In this document: positions 1-13,500 of the stretch, in pieces | Numbering within the stretch: the first letter of the stretch is position 1 | Layout of the letters: each line of letters opens with the position of its first letter | NCBI GenBank assembly: GCA_024529925.1 | Contig: JAFEUB010001789.1 | Location: 1-64,000 of the forward strand | Length of the DNA stretch: 64,000 nt | DNA from: Ophthalmolycus amberensis | Lineage: Eukaryota; Chordata; Actinopteri; Perciformes; Zoarcidae | Direction: 5' to 3' | Position numbers and translations under genes: made by a program | The notes under the pieces: model-generated | What the model saw: only the letters and a program-made list of their open reading frames with translations | What the model was told of the DNA's origin: nothing | Database searches by the model: none

Positions 1-1439
1 AGAAGGACTTTTTACAGGGGAAAGATGAATCTTGTGTTTCTAAAAGACCCTGAACATATATACTGCATCTTTGACATTTCTGTGCTGCATTTCTTGTTAC
101 TTCCGGTTGACGTATACGCCCGTATGATACATCTGTGATAACCTCAGCTGACTGCAGCTGAGTGCTACTGCTACTTGAAAGCTGCATTGTTATTTTGGTC
201 CTTCTGGAGATGAAGGGAGGCTGCACTTCCTCACATTTCATACAAACTCTAGAGAACCATAAAGGTACGAAGCAGGATATTTATTTCATGCTTAGAAACC
301 GCTCTAAATTATGTTAGTAATATATCGGATGTAAATGTAACGGATTTACATCAGATAACCAGCCAGCAGATAACAAATCTTCTCTAGAATGATGATCCAG
401 CCTTGAAACGGATGCATCATTCTGCAGCTGACACCGTCCTGGCCGCCTGGTGACGATGATGGGGGATGGAGAGCCTGTTTCAATATTGAACCTGACAAGG
501 AAGAGAGGAAGAGAGGAAGACCGGGACGGAGCCACCGGGAGCTAAAAATGGTGTTTGTCAAAAAGACATAGTCTATGTTACGTAAGCATCGGAATAATTC
601 ATTGAAGGTTTCCTGCTGCATCATATTTCACTTTTTAAAATACTGACAGGTACAGAAGCAGGAAGCCAAAGTTAAAGCTACACAGAGTAAATAAATAGGT
701 AAAATGATGTTTGTATCGCGTTTTTCACGTGTTTTAAGGTCCCATATTATAAAAAGTGAGATTTTTATGGGTTTTTTATTAGAAGGTCTACGTGCTGAAT
801 AAATACTGAGAACGTATAGAAGCGTGAGAAGTGCACACAGCCCCTATTCAGAAACTATGCCTTTAAACGAGCAGTCAGGATTTCCCTACGGTTGCAATGA
901 AACAGTGTAAACACTCTAAAAGTGTCCAAGTTTATTTCTGGTGCTACGGCCTCAAAAGCTTTAAGTCAGGTCTTAATGGGAGTTTGTGGAGAGAAATATG
1001 TATGTTTGACCTCAGGGAGCCGATGAATAAGGGTGAAGTAGTTCAGCCACTGGCCGTGCAATCCTCTGCAAGTAAGAGTGAGGGTTTTAAAGTGGCTCCT
1101 CAACGCTACAGGGAGCCAGTGAAGAGATCCGAGCATGCTGGGTAACGTAAGACCGTCTGATTAACCTTGCCTGCAGACGATCAAGAATCATATCTCTGGT
1201 AGTACACTTCCACGTGAGCAATGAGACGGAGAGAGAGGAAAGGAAAAAAAACCTGCGGAGTAAACACTCGAAGGTTTACAGGCAGATACTGGACCACCTG
1301 CTGTTTCCTGTCAAACACGGCGGCAGCTTATTCTGCATGGCAATATTTACGAGAACAACTTGCTGACTCACATTGGCTTCTCATCCACTTTTACCCGTGA
1401 AGGGAATTTACTTGATCTGAAGTCTTTTAATGCACATTG
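1..1439. other. Non-coding, no recognisable feature
   Basis: No splice-bounded homology, repeat array or RNA gene is recognised. Short open frames (for example 897-1145) have no recognisable content. Confidence 0.5.
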
Positions 1440-2010
1440 TCTATATTGTGTTTGGAGGCCTCGAGCTCAGCATTTTGGTCTTCGCCATCTTGTCCTTTTT
1501 GCACAGAAGTAACACGAGAGGGTGGAGCTCAGTACAGCCTACCGCTGAAGAAGACATTCTTAGCTGACCAGAAAGGTTCAAATCAACTTGCATGAACTCA
1601 ACACACAGTTAAAGGGTTGAAGTTGGAAGACAAAAACACAGACTATTCCAAAAAGGACAACGCGTGGTAGCGACCTGTCAATCACAAGGTAGCCCCGCCC
1701 TAAAGCATCCCCTGCTTTAAGGTCTATTTGACTCTAAATGGACCATAATGTACTAAATGAACATCATGCTGTAGTGAAGAAGACTTGAAACTAGAGATTG
1801 AGATCATGAACTCATGTTTACAATGTTTACTGAGGTAATAAATCAAGAGAGAAGTCGAGTCATTTTCTCATAGACTTCTATACAACCAGAGGAGTCGCCC
1901 CCCCCCCCCCCCCCCCCCGATGACCATTTGAAAGAATGTTAAGAAACTTTAAGCCACTTCAACATTGTCTTCACCTTTTGGAAGCGGGGGTTGCTGCCTG
2001 GTGTCGACTG
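1440..2010 (+). repeat. Dispersed teleost intronic repeat, copy A1 (interrupted by a C21 run)
   Basis: Contains the landmarks TCAGCATTTTGGTC / CGCCATCTTGTCC (1468-1496), GACCTGTCAATCACAAGGTAG, AAGCATCCCCTGCTTTA, and CATAGACTTCTATACAACCAG leading into GGAGTCGCCCCC. I recall this as a common dispersed fish repeat. A second copy in this window (25350-25480) shares the first landmarks. The middle (1505-1670) is divergent. The CCCCC inside the repeat has become a 21-base C tract. Confidence 0.65.
1898..1918 (+). repeat. Poly-C tract (21 nt)
   Basis: Uninterrupted C run inside repeat copy A1, where the family normally has only about five C. Confidence 0.9.
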
Positions 2011-3249
2011 AGAGAGAAGTCAAAGGAAAGAGCATTTCGGTGTAATTGTCTTGCTACAGTTGATTACCACCGGGGTTAATGCAGCGTCTTAGAGACCTAG
2101 GGAACAACCTTTCCTCTCAGGTCAGGACAAAAGTTGCCTTTCAAACTTGAATCCATCCAATAGTTTTGTTTGCTGGTGGGTAAACAGCCTCATGAGAGGC
2201 TCCATTTGTCTCTCTGTCAGACTCAGCTGCAGTCCGGCTTCTGTGACGCAGGTTGACAGATGAATGAAAAGAGGCTGCTGGTGTTCTCTTGCAGTTCTGT
2301 TGGCTGAAACCCGCCGCTGCGGTGTTGGGAGTCCACTTCCCTCTGCTGAGCAGCACAGTGGACCGGCTCGGACCCAGAGACCGGCAGACACATTGGGCTG
2401 GAGTTAAAAGCTTTTGCACAGGTGGAGAGCTTTCACGTCCACATGCTGCCCGCTGTTTCCTCCTCCTCCTCCATCACCACTGTCATCCTCGCTGTGTGTG
2501 TTTAGTGTTTAGAGCTATTTTAAAGTTACGTGTTTTACTTATCTATGTTACTATGTTTACGTTTTACTTAGTTTTAGTACTTATTTTAAGCCCTTATGCC
2601 AGCTTTAAGCCAGCATTCATCTTTGAAAACGGCTCACAAATATATAGTTTCATTTTTTTTAAAGACGCAGTCATTTTCTAAATCAGCTGGTCACGCGATT
2701 TTCAGCAGTGGATTAATTCATATGGTGCTCAAACTGTGGCTCATTCATGTGTTTCTCAATGTTTTTGGAGAACAATAGAGCTCTCTAAGATCAGACTTTG
2801 ATACACAATACTTGATAATAGGATACATTCAAACATCTCAAATGTAATTGTGACTTTATGATGTTTTGGATTGTTCAATCCCGACTTTAAAAGAGCAATT
2901 CCAGTCCTCTTTCCTTCGTTACACATCTGAAATCCACAGATGTTAAAGCAGCAGTGACATGTCTCTCCTCGTGTTAACTGCGTCTTCCCCCTCCCTCTAC
3001 AGCTGAGTGCAGGTCATTGATTGGATCCGTTAACACAGGCCTCCCTTTAACTCAGTTAACTTTCTTTATGACTCGACTTAAACGCCTGGTACTGCTGCTG
3101 CAGGGAGGAGGGGCGGGACAACAGAGGACATCTGTGTCCCCTCCGGCATTTGATTTAGAAGCCTGCTGGACGAACACTAAGCCGGAAAATACATTTCAAT
3201 TCTAAAAAGAGATTTGCAAATGAGTTTTTATTTTAAATGTTTAATGTTT
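2011..3249. other. Non-coding, no recognisable feature
   Basis: The open frame 2289-2681 (130 aa) has no splice support or domain and becomes low-complexity hydrophobic. I treat it as chance. Confidence 0.5.
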
Positions 3250-3379
3250 TAAAGCATACGAAATCTTGTATTTGGCTTATTATGTTATTTTCCTTGAATT
3301 GTTTGTTAATATTTATTTTAATATCTATCGATTTGTTTTTTTTACTTGTTTTAAAGCCAATTTGTGACTTTTATTACTT

Positions 3380-3620
3380 GCGTTTGTCTTCATGACTTTT
3401 TATGTCTAGATAAAGCTCTTTGGATTGCCTTTTTCGTTGAAAGATGCTTTCTTGCCTTTATGTTGTAATACAGAATTATAATTTAAATCTCAAACATAAT
3501 TCCATTGTTCTTATTGTTTGATTGTGTCGCTTGTTGTGTTACTTTTACATTTCATTCTAAAGCCATTTGAGGTGCGCTAACCTGTATGAAAGATCATTCA
3601 TATTGATTTGATTGATATAA
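3380..3620 (+). repeat. LINE-like 3' tail fragments (degenerate)
   Basis: AAAGCTCTTTGGATTGCC...CGTTGAAAGATGC (3413-3449) and GTATGAAAGATCATTCAT followed by TTGATTTGATTGAT (3582-3616) resemble the 'cactttggattgcc...gaaaggtgctat...ttgattga' ends of fish CR1/L2-type LINEs. The match is degraded and the family is uncertain. Confidence 0.4.
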
Positions 3621-4690
3621 AACATAAGAACATCTAATGTGTTTGAGGTATTCCTGCTGCCTTGAAAGTCATTACGATGGTTATATTATTTGGATATATT
3701 ATGAGGATTTGCTGCGTTTCTCTGATATATCAGTTATTAACCAAATATCTGTTGTATTTGTCTCACCAGTAAGTTGCAGCTTAGTTTGAAGTGTATTTGC
3801 TTGGACTTCGAGCTTTTCACCCTCTGAACTATGTGTTGGGTTAGTTCAGTTCCTCCTCCACTTCATGCCGTCAGCCTCCGGCTGTACTTTGCAGCGACAT
3901 TCAGCCTCTCGATGTCTCCGTCTGATCCATTTTATAAAAACGTCTCCAACTGTTCCCAGCAGGGCTGCGGACTGGACCTTTAAGTACCGGCTCCTCGCAG
4001 GGATAATAGACAACGCCTGCTGCTTCTAAAGCCACAGAATCTGTAAGCGACTGGAGGTGTGTCCTCTGGTCGATACTGTTGAACAGAGCTGAAGTTTAAT
4101 AACCGGACCCTTAGAAATACTGCAGGACGGACACGGAGTGTGCAAATACAACAGCAGGAACACTGAGACCGCAGAAAGATTTCTAAAACTTCCACAGTCT
4201 CTGTTTTGAGCTCAAATCTAAGCGTGAAGGAAACTAAGTACGGTAAATAAAGGAGATGAAAAACTTTAAATTAAAAAAGGTCAAAGGCTCAAGCATCGCT
4301 CGCACAGTCACTCTCAAACATCCCAGCATGCAACAGCGCTTACCGATCTCTAGTACTACAACACCGGTGGGGCCTACAGCGTGGGCAGAGAAAGCGAGAC
4401 ACAATAAGAGTGAATGACAACTTGATTACTGCTCACAGCCTGCAGGTAGAACCTGAGGAACAGAACGGGAAGCTCAACCGTTGCGGTCCCAGGTAATCCG
4501 TCTTTGTACTTCTTCCACTCATCCGTCTCTTATTTGCTTCAGATATGGATGTACTGCACACTTTCTTCACATGTATTTACCGTCATATTTCATTCATTAG
4601 CTCAGGGTGAAATGTAAGTGTGTTTGTCATATTTCATGCAGCAGCAGCAGCTCAAGGAAAACCTGATTCAGACCAACTGAAATGGGTCCG

Positions 4691-4775
4691 TCCACACAAC
4701 TCCCACACAACTCCCACACAACTCCCACACAACTTCCACACAACTCCCACACAACTCCCACACAACTCCCACACC
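4691..4775 (+). repeat. 11-bp minisatellite, about 7.5 units
   Basis: Tandem CACACAACTCC units, nearly perfect with one C-to-T change (ACTTCC). The 11-bp period shifts frame each unit, producing an 11-residue repeat on the minus strand. It is flanked by unique sequence. Confidence 0.9.
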
Positions 4776-7199
4776 CTCTAGCTTCCAGGACTCCAGCGAA
4801 CTTCAAAAGACTCTCAGATGTAATCTTCAGCTGTGAGAGCGATAAGGCTCTGCTCGACCGCTCACATCGGCACTTACTGTGAATGTTTGTGTACAATATG
4901 ATAATAATAATAATTCTTACCTGATGGGATCAGACATCATCACAGGAGGAGCGCAAACATGGAAGAGAAGAGAGAGAAGGAGGATCAGTCAATGTCATGA
5001 AAACACAGTTACTTTACTTATCTTTATAATGAAATGTGTATATTACACAGCTGACCCAAACTTTACTGATGTATTTATTTAAAGTGATTCAAGGAGTTTC
5101 ACTTTCACTCTTATCTTGAGCGATAAACGATATTTACGTTATGAACTTATCGCACAAGATACGGACACAACTGTGATCATTTCTACGTTATCAGCTTATA
5201 GTGCAATATATGTACATGAACAACATGTAAGTCAGCATGATAATAATAAACAGCAGGGTTTTCCATATATGATCAGACATTTCATATTGTTGTCAACAGT
5301 TTTGGTTGTGTGGTTTTATTCCATTCACGTTGTATTTATTTAAAATCTGGATCGTTAAAGCCCAGAGTCAGAGGTTGGGAATAAAGTATCTGACGAAGCA
5401 GTGATGGTTGTTTTTTTCCTCTCATTAATAACAGAGACTCAAAATGGTCGTGTCAGCATGAAGTCCACTTGGCATTCCATGACAGTGAGCCAGCAGTTTT
5501 CTTTTTAAATCATATCAATTAATTCAGAGAGGCTGAAGATGCTGCAGTCTGTCTTTTCTTTTTCCGTCTCTCTTTTTGTTGACAGGCTGCCTCACAGCTG
5601 AACAGCGCAATCATTCAGAGAGTCTCTAACACACTGACCAATCACATTTGAGGAGGCAGGAGAGGAGCGCTGGTTGATGAATGGGGAGTGTTGGATCGCG
5701 GAGTGGCTGGCACCACCAGGCCAGCTAATGCTAACGCTAGCAGGACTTCTCATTGTGTCTGTAAACACTCAGGCCTGACTTCAGAAAGCTACATTTACAC
5801 GAGTAGTTTAGTCGTTTTAGCAACATAACGAGGAAAGCTCCGGCACATACTAGAAAGCATCTTCAAAACGGACATGTTTTATTTGTATTCCTACAATATC
5901 CCCCCATGGCAACTAAAGCATGTTGATTGTTTCTATCGGTCTCTAGACACTGAAGCATTTGGTCGCGGTCGGGGGAGAGATTGTGGTCTCGATTAAATAC
6001 TTAAAAGGTGACTTCAAGCTGAAGAGAGGATGTGTATACTTTCTCAATGTTTAACCAAAACCACAATCTTTACGAAACCTCAAACTAAATGTTTCAGTAA
6101 TCTAAACTGAGATGGAAAAAAAAACATTGAGAGTAAACATAATCCCGGTACCTTTCCTCTAGTAAAGCAATTTAGGAGTACGGGTTGTACAGTCTAGATG
6201 GCATAATCATAATTCATAATCTTAAAATGAACATGGGTTGTACTGATTTGAATTCAAAATCACGAACTTTTTCGTCAGAAAAAAGCTTTTTTTCCTCCTG
6301 ATAATTTGCTCTGGAGACTGTGTATTTTGTCTCATAACTATTTTTAATTGAATGCCTCAACTAATGAAACGTTTGTGGACACACAACATTACAAAACACT
6401 GATGAGTGGAAATCTTTAGGAGAGAGAAATGTGCGAGAAAACTGCAGCTACAGAAAAGAGAGAGAAGAACACAGTCATCGCGGTCACTCTCGTTTAATGC
6501 TGCCTTTCCTTTGCCGAGCAGCCAACAAGCATTATTGGGCACATCAGATATAAAGCAACAGCACTGGCGCGGCCCGAAAGGAAATCTGGAAATGAGCTGC
6601 TCTGACTCCCGGAGTAAATGTGGGTGGATCGTTTAGCAACAGAGAGGCCTGCTGAGTGGGAGGAACCGCTCAAAGATTACAATATCTGTCTTAAATCAGC
6701 CTGTTCTGCTTATTCATCCACAATAGGAGACTTACTGGAAGCCTGTACTAACCCGCTTCATCTCAAAAATATTAACTTATTACTTTGTGGACACATAAAA
6801 GATTCCAAACCACATTATAATGTCACATCTTTCGCAGCTAAGTGAAGTAAAATCACATAAATATGTCATATGTATGATAAACATCGGTTTAACACCTGAA
6901 ATAGATTTTTTTGTGTGTGTTTTTTATGTTCATCAAGAGTTTGAGAAACTCATTACGGCATTTACGTGTCTGAAGGGAGTGAGCGTGGTCTTTCGTTAGC
7001 TTGACTTACTTAGTGGATGTCAATGGGATCCTGTAGCAGCACAAAGCACAAGACCTTCTAAGTGTTATAACTAGCATACAAACCTTTCCACAAGAAATTC
7101 CTAAATTACAATCCTAATTTGATAATTATCACAGAAAACAAAGTATAGGTGAGGTTGATGGGAATGATCAGTTTTGCAGGTTTTTGGTAACCAACCAAA
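4776..7199. other. Non-coding, no recognisable feature
   Basis: Only short A/T-rich simple runs (ATAATAATAATAATT near 4900) and chance open frames are seen. Confidence 0.5.
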
Positions 7200-7345
7200 G
7201 TAAAACCAAGTCTAAATGTTGACCTGAGGATGGGGCTTTAAAGGTTTAGGGATCACCAAAGTTATTACAATTCATCCTGAGGGGGAAATGAATGTCTGAA
7301 CCATATTTCACGACAATCCATCCAATAGTTGTTGAGATATTTCAG
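7200..7345 (+). repeat. Dispersed intronic repeat, copy C1
   Basis: CTGAGGGGGAAATGAATGTC...CATATTTCACGACAATCCATCCAATAGTTGTTGAGATATTTCA matches the frequent fish intronic sequence 'aatgtctgtaccaaatttcatggcaatccatccaatagttgttgagacatttca'. A second copy is at 37080-37150. Confidence 0.65.
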
Positions 7346-7369
7346 TCTCGGCCCTGAAACCAGCCCGGT

Positions 7370-7500
7370 GAACAATGTCACGCATTCTCTGGTTCTAGCT
7401 TCTCAAATGCTTTTCTCTGTTTTACATGATTATAAATGTAATTCTTTGGTGTTTTGGACACATGGTTGAACAAAAACAGGACTAAAACCACAAGCAAAAG
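7370..7500 (+). repeat. Dispersed 'AATCGATTAATCG' repeat, copy E1 (partial)
   Basis: CATTCTCTGGTTCTAGCTTCTCAAATG, then TTCTTTGGTGTTTTGGACAC and TTGAACAAAAACA, follow the order of landmarks of a common fish intronic repeat also present at 31860, 34652 and 49283. Confidence 0.55.
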
Positions 7501-10500
7501 TAAAGACATTGTGATCATTGACCTGCTTTTAAGACGTGAGTCTAGTTGTATTTTTAAGTAAATTTCAAAGGCAGTTTATGTTGCAAGTATATCTACAATG
7601 ATCTAAATACTTCTTTCAAACACAGCATGTTTGTGACAATGGCCGCGGATTCAAGGACCAACATTCTGTTCCACATTCACAGCCACATCCATTCACACCT
7701 CTGAGCCGCCATATGTGGCCCGGATGAGCCAATAAGGACAGACTCATTGCCGGCTGTCAACGTTTAAACCGCTCGTTTTCAGATCATTGCTGCGGAGATA
7801 TTTCACTGCATCGTGTCAGTTTCAGTAAAAAAAAAAAGGAAAGAAAACCGTGCTACTCCCACTTTATATCACATCAAAATTTGCCAAAATATCTTACAAG
7901 ACGGCTTCGGCTTCAGTTACGCTGTTAGCAGAAATAATTCATCTCTGCTGGGGGGAGGAGAACCCTGGTTATTCCCCAAGCAGGGCAGAGCACAGTAGAT
8001 TAGAGCAGAGCGAGTCGGTGACCAGAAAAGGAGAATGTGTGTCGAGATGTTTTTAGCTGGAACACAAAGAGTGAGTCAGACACACCTCGGCCTGCTGGGA
8101 TATCGCGTCACAGATAGAAGGATAGAGGGATGGAAGGAGGGGCTGGATGAGGGATGGTTTCATTTTTAGTGGACGGAGGGCTTGTACGTATGTAAGTGTT
8201 TCCTCTCACTGTCAGCCTCCACAAAAATCAATTAAGCTCGCCACAGCATCGCCATCTAATGGCAGAATGAGTATTTTTGTCTTATATTAGAGGCTGTCAT
8301 CAGACAGTATTGCGGTGCTCCATGCCAGGACGCCACATGGGGTCCCAACATGCTGTTTTCCCTCCAGACAGATGGCCGAGCTCCCGGCTCGTTGCTGAGG
8401 ACAGAGGGCCGGCTCCTGTTTGTTTTCCGTCTTTACGTCTGTAAATTGTTGACAGTGACGAAGAGGATGGGCAGCTGCTGGCGAGAGTCCAACGTGGCGG
8501 GATCCTCCGTCGCCTGCTCCGGCACTGCTAAGATCAGGACACGCTGCTGCTTAAGAGCACCAACATGTCGTCGCTCCTCATGTTTACATGTTTTAATCCG
8601 TCCTACTTGTTCCTCTAAGCAGCAGGAGTACTAACCATGGCAGCAGTATACGGTGTGGTAACAGAGAGGGACAGTTTGGGACAGTTTGAGTATTTTCAAA
8701 GTGGTTAATCTAGTTTTTACAAGTCCTTTTATTGCAGAGGACTAAGAATTAAATATTCAAGCTGTGTGGCTCTACGTGGCCCGCCTGTCGCCATCTTATT
8801 TGTTTTTTATTGTAGCAGGTTAGAAGCTGACACTGCAGTAAGTACACCCTGTTATTCTGCTAGGACCCTCGCTTTCAGCACATTTTTAAAAAATGCAGCA
8901 GATGAGTTGCGGATTGTTTGACGACCACATCGTGCAGCATGGCCAGCAGTGTGCATTCACATAGGTGCTGTCGGTGAGGAGTCACCAGAAGCACATTTAC
9001 GTCGGCAGAGAAACGTCCAGAGAAGCTCGTCGGTGGGCATGTGTTGTGCTCACCACCAGAGAGGAGAGATACATCTCTTGTTCATGGAGGACGACGTTAC
9101 CATTATGAACCAGAATAAATGAGCTGAGAACCAGATGCACACAATCACAGCAGGTCCGGAAGAGTAACCGTACAAAAGCCACGATAAACAGATGAAATGG
9201 AGGAAATTAAAAAGGTTGTAGGCTATAACTTAGAGATCAAATCTCCTGCTCACACTCTGACATTGGACAATTCAAATCATGATCTTGCAAAGTGACTTTT
9301 ATACGTAGTGTATAACTTCTCTTTTCTCTAATGACACTGATGACTGTGTCAGATCAAAGTCACTTCTCAATTGTGCTACTTTAGTCTGACTTCACTGCAA
9401 GTCTAACTCTGGTAACAGCAGCAGCGGTGGTATTTTGGAGTGGCAGTAGCAGCAGCGGGACTGTAGTAGTACAATCACAGTAGTTTACGAAGACACCGTT
9501 TACCCGATGACAAACTTTCCATCAACTCTAATATCCCTTTATGTGAGAGAATCTATTTTAAAAGCATACAAAAACAAATGGAAAAACACTGTAACTGCAA
9601 TCATCGAGTCACATTTACGTCACATAAAAGCATCACTTAATAAAATGAAGTGCATCCAGAGCTGCAGTGTTTAAAAGTATTATGCTGAGGTCACATGGTG
9701 TGAGGCACTTTTAAAATAATAATGTTTGGCTTAAGTGGACGAGTAATTACATTCTTCACTGAGACTCACAGTTTTGGAGCAATCTAAATAAGTATTTTGT
9801 GACAGTTTAAAGATGCTTTATGACAGCGAACAACACGTCTATAAAGCAAGCTCCTGAAGCTGCAGTGACAACGAAAGTTGTCTGAAAGATTTTGATTCCT
9901 CCGGAGGGGATTAGCCGACCTTTCCGACCACATTACACTGACAGCTGTTTTCTATTAGTTTGTGATGTAACCAGGACATCACAGTGTGAGGTTTACAATG
10001 CAGTTCTTAAGGTTTAATCACGGAGGGAGACTGATGACTTTGAATGGAAAAAAACGTCACTTTATTATGATTTGTCAAAGGAAAAATGATTTGAATTACA
10101 AACAGATGTTAAGATACGAAGTGATGCAGAGTCGCTTTTCATGTTTTCTTAATATATCCTTTCTTAACAAACTAATAGGCATTTAACATTTTTGGACGTC
10201 TGGACTACGTCATGTGTCATATTTGAATAAGAAACAGGAGTTTCATATAAGTCGGTAGACTTTAAAAAGAGCTTTGAATTCATAGAAGAGGTCTGGAGTT
10301 CATCAAAATCAGATAAAAGAAGGCATCATCAGCATTAGAATGGACACTACAATGTTCAGTTGGAAATAGAACTCGTGTTTATGCTCAGAGTAAATAGCCG
10401 TTATCAACCATCCGGCACATTAAGGCAAAGGCTCTCAACATGTTGACGACAAGCCGGCGGCTCATTGCTAACTGTGCTAACTGTGCTAACGGTGTTCACC

Positions 10501-13500
10501 TGAGGGGTAACCGGAGGGTGGGCGCTACGCTTCTGAATCAACGCCTGTACTTTTGTACAGGCAAGAATTTCCCTGTACATTTTTCCTCAATAAATAATAA
10601 AACAGTACATCATCAGCGGTTTTTCCTTTAAGATATACTTGCACTGTCTTTAACCGCTGCTATTAATAGCGGTCCGTGAACATAACTGGGATTTTGGCTG
10701 AATAAAAACTGAATTGTAAAGACTGCATTTTTCTTGTGTTTGCAGGTCCGAAAATAGTTTCTCTTCTTCTCACTCTCTCAACACTCGTTTGAAATTCTCC
10801 TGTGAATTTCCCACATGTGTTTCCAGCTGTACAGATGTGACTTCACTGACCTGGTATGTTATTGTAGGAGTGTTAACATAATGTCATTTTATTGACCGCC
10901 CTTTATTGCAACCGCACCTTTTACTTGTGGCTCGAGCCACTTCGAAATAGTCTGTTTTTTGATGCGATGGTGCGGAAATGTGTGTCCTTATATGGGCTTA
11001 GTAGGTCAGAAATATACCTCAGAGCCAATCCATTTAACGTCTCATCAGAGACATTCTGGGAGAAATGGGAAGCAAATGAGTCGTTTGTACAGAATTGGGG
11101 TAATGTGTTCTCTCCTCATAGTTCCAGTTAAAAGCCTCACAGATCCATTGTGGACCAATTGAAGTTGATTTAGAGCTTTTTTTAGAGCTGTTTATAGAGA
11201 GTTACAATAATCAAGACGTGATGAGATGAATAACTTTCAACACGTCAGCAGCAGACAGATTCAAATAACACTGAACAAACCCTTGTACTTGTTCAGGTTT
11301 AAAATCAATACATTTCATTTTAAATAATAATTACTTCCAAATCGGTGGTCGTTTGCTTTACATAAAGTGAATTCATTGTTGTAAAATAGGTGATTTGCTA
11401 GTGTGTGGTGCATGTCAAGCTTCAAAAAGCTTTTCGATTGAGTCCTGTGTGACACATTTATGAATAAAAGGCCGGAAATCGGTGGGACTGAGTTGAGCAG
11501 CGGATGGAAAAATCCATTCATCCATATCCTCCCCTCTCAAACGCATTACACCGTCAACTCAAACGCAAGCTACCGTCATGTCAGTTACACTGTGTTGTGT
11601 ATTTCACGTCACCGAGCAGGGCAACTGTTTGGCTTCACAGACGGACGAAAGAGAGGAAAAGGAAAGAAAATCAAAAAAGAGCTCAAAATAAACTCTCCGA
11701 CAGCGAGCGGAGCGGGACGACGCCAAGCTCTCACGCCGCCTTATCGCTCCGCTCCAGACTTCAGATATCTCCCGGATCTGGAAGCTCCTTTGATGCTCAC
11801 TGCTGCATAAACTCCAACATGTGCTCATCATCCTCTCAGTTTGTGGTGGAACAGCAAGGGTCAGCGCACAGAGAAGTAGGGCCAGGAGAAACCCTGCAGC
11901 CTGAGGCCCGATTCACACACATTACACCGCACAGCTGCCATTACTGTCTCACCAACAGGTAAATACGACAGATAGCTTTCTGATATTCTGTACATTTCTT
12001 GTTTAAAAAAAACGACATTGTCTAAAGTCAATTTCTTTAGTGGCTGAAAAAAGAAGATATTCATTTTCGTGTGTTTGAATATTATACTGTGTTTTGGTGA
12101 TTTACAGACTTTTTTACAAAACCATTATTTCATTTAACAACAAAAGAAAGACTGAACATTGAGTTTCAATCAGACACAATCAGATGAAAGAATAAGTAAA
12201 CAAGAATACGAGTCAGACCCAGAATTTCAATGTGATCTTTCTATTATCAGTAAGTATTTCAAAAACAGAGTTTGTTTTACATCAACAGAAAAGCCTCTCA
12301 GTTTTCACAACAAGTGTTTAAGTTCATCTCAAGAACTTTGCCCTGAATAAAGGAAACTTTGATTTAAATCAAGAAGAATTTGATCAAAGAAGAAGTAAAA
12401 AAACAGCCCGAAAAACTGTTGAAACACAAGTATGTTCACTGGGGCCAGTAGGACCAAAATAATTTGTGTTACGTCAACAGAAAAGCTTTTGTTAGACGTT
12501 AAAGTGGAACACTCAACCTCTTCAATCTCTCTCCTCCACTCTTTGTCTGCCTGCAGTCCTCTCAGATCCAAATCGATAACTTTCACCGAATAGTTTGAAC
12601 GTTATTAATCCCTGAGGGGGAACATGGAGCCATTACAGAACCAAATAAAAGGATGGAGATAAAACTGCATTTTGCCGGGCGGCAGGATGACCCAGCGTTC
12701 GTCCTTGAAACAGAATCAGCCGAAGTGCCCCCGAGCAAGGCAGCCGTTCACTATCAATACCGCTGACGTTATCTCACTCATGAAACACGGGGATTACTTT
12801 TGCTGACTGGAAGCACAATGTAAACATATAAAAGTAACGAGTCGCCAGACGACAATGAGATGAACAGACATCTTCACATCGGATGCTTCAGCAGAGCGCT
12901 CCTGTCCGCTAATCCCTCCAATCTGTGATTCCACTATCCGATAATTAGATGAATGGGCCGACGCTCTGCACCTTCAGGCTGCTCACAACCAAACCAAAAA
13001 CCACCGACGGAGAAACACAACCTCAGCCTGATGAATGCAACTACAGTGCAGTTAAGTGCTGCACTTACATACAATTTTCAGGTGCTTTTCCTAAGTATGC
13101 CACTTTATACTTCATTTATCTTTTACATAAGAAAAATATTTAAAAAAATATGATGCATTGTTAGATAACGCAGCACTATATAAACATTATTTAGCTAGCT
13201 GGGGGTTGCTATGTCAAATTTAGTGCAATTTGAGGCGCGTAACACATTCAATATTAATACTCTTTGAAGAAAAAAGGTAAACAGCGCTCAGATACATGCC
13301 TAATTTATACTTCAAAACAAATCCTGCACAGAATTTATACGCAGAGAGCTGCAGAGACGCATCTCCCGGAAAGTGTGACTATGCGCCCGCACCATGGACA
13401 CAAGCAGACGTTTGACCCGACATCAGAGAGAGATGGGATCTGTTAGAACGACAACCTAATTAATGTTATGTACAGGAGTTCTTCCTAATCATCCAACTCT

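Noticed and set aside
4627..4896. Open frames with an 11-residue repeat (GSCVGVVWELC)
   Set aside because: Produced by the 11-bp minisatellite; no gene context, and the spacing is not CRISPR-like because there are no unique spacers.
11504..11962. 152-aa plus-strand open frame
   Set aside because: No recognisable domain, no splice signals joining it to other exons, and overlapping frames on both strands are equally long.
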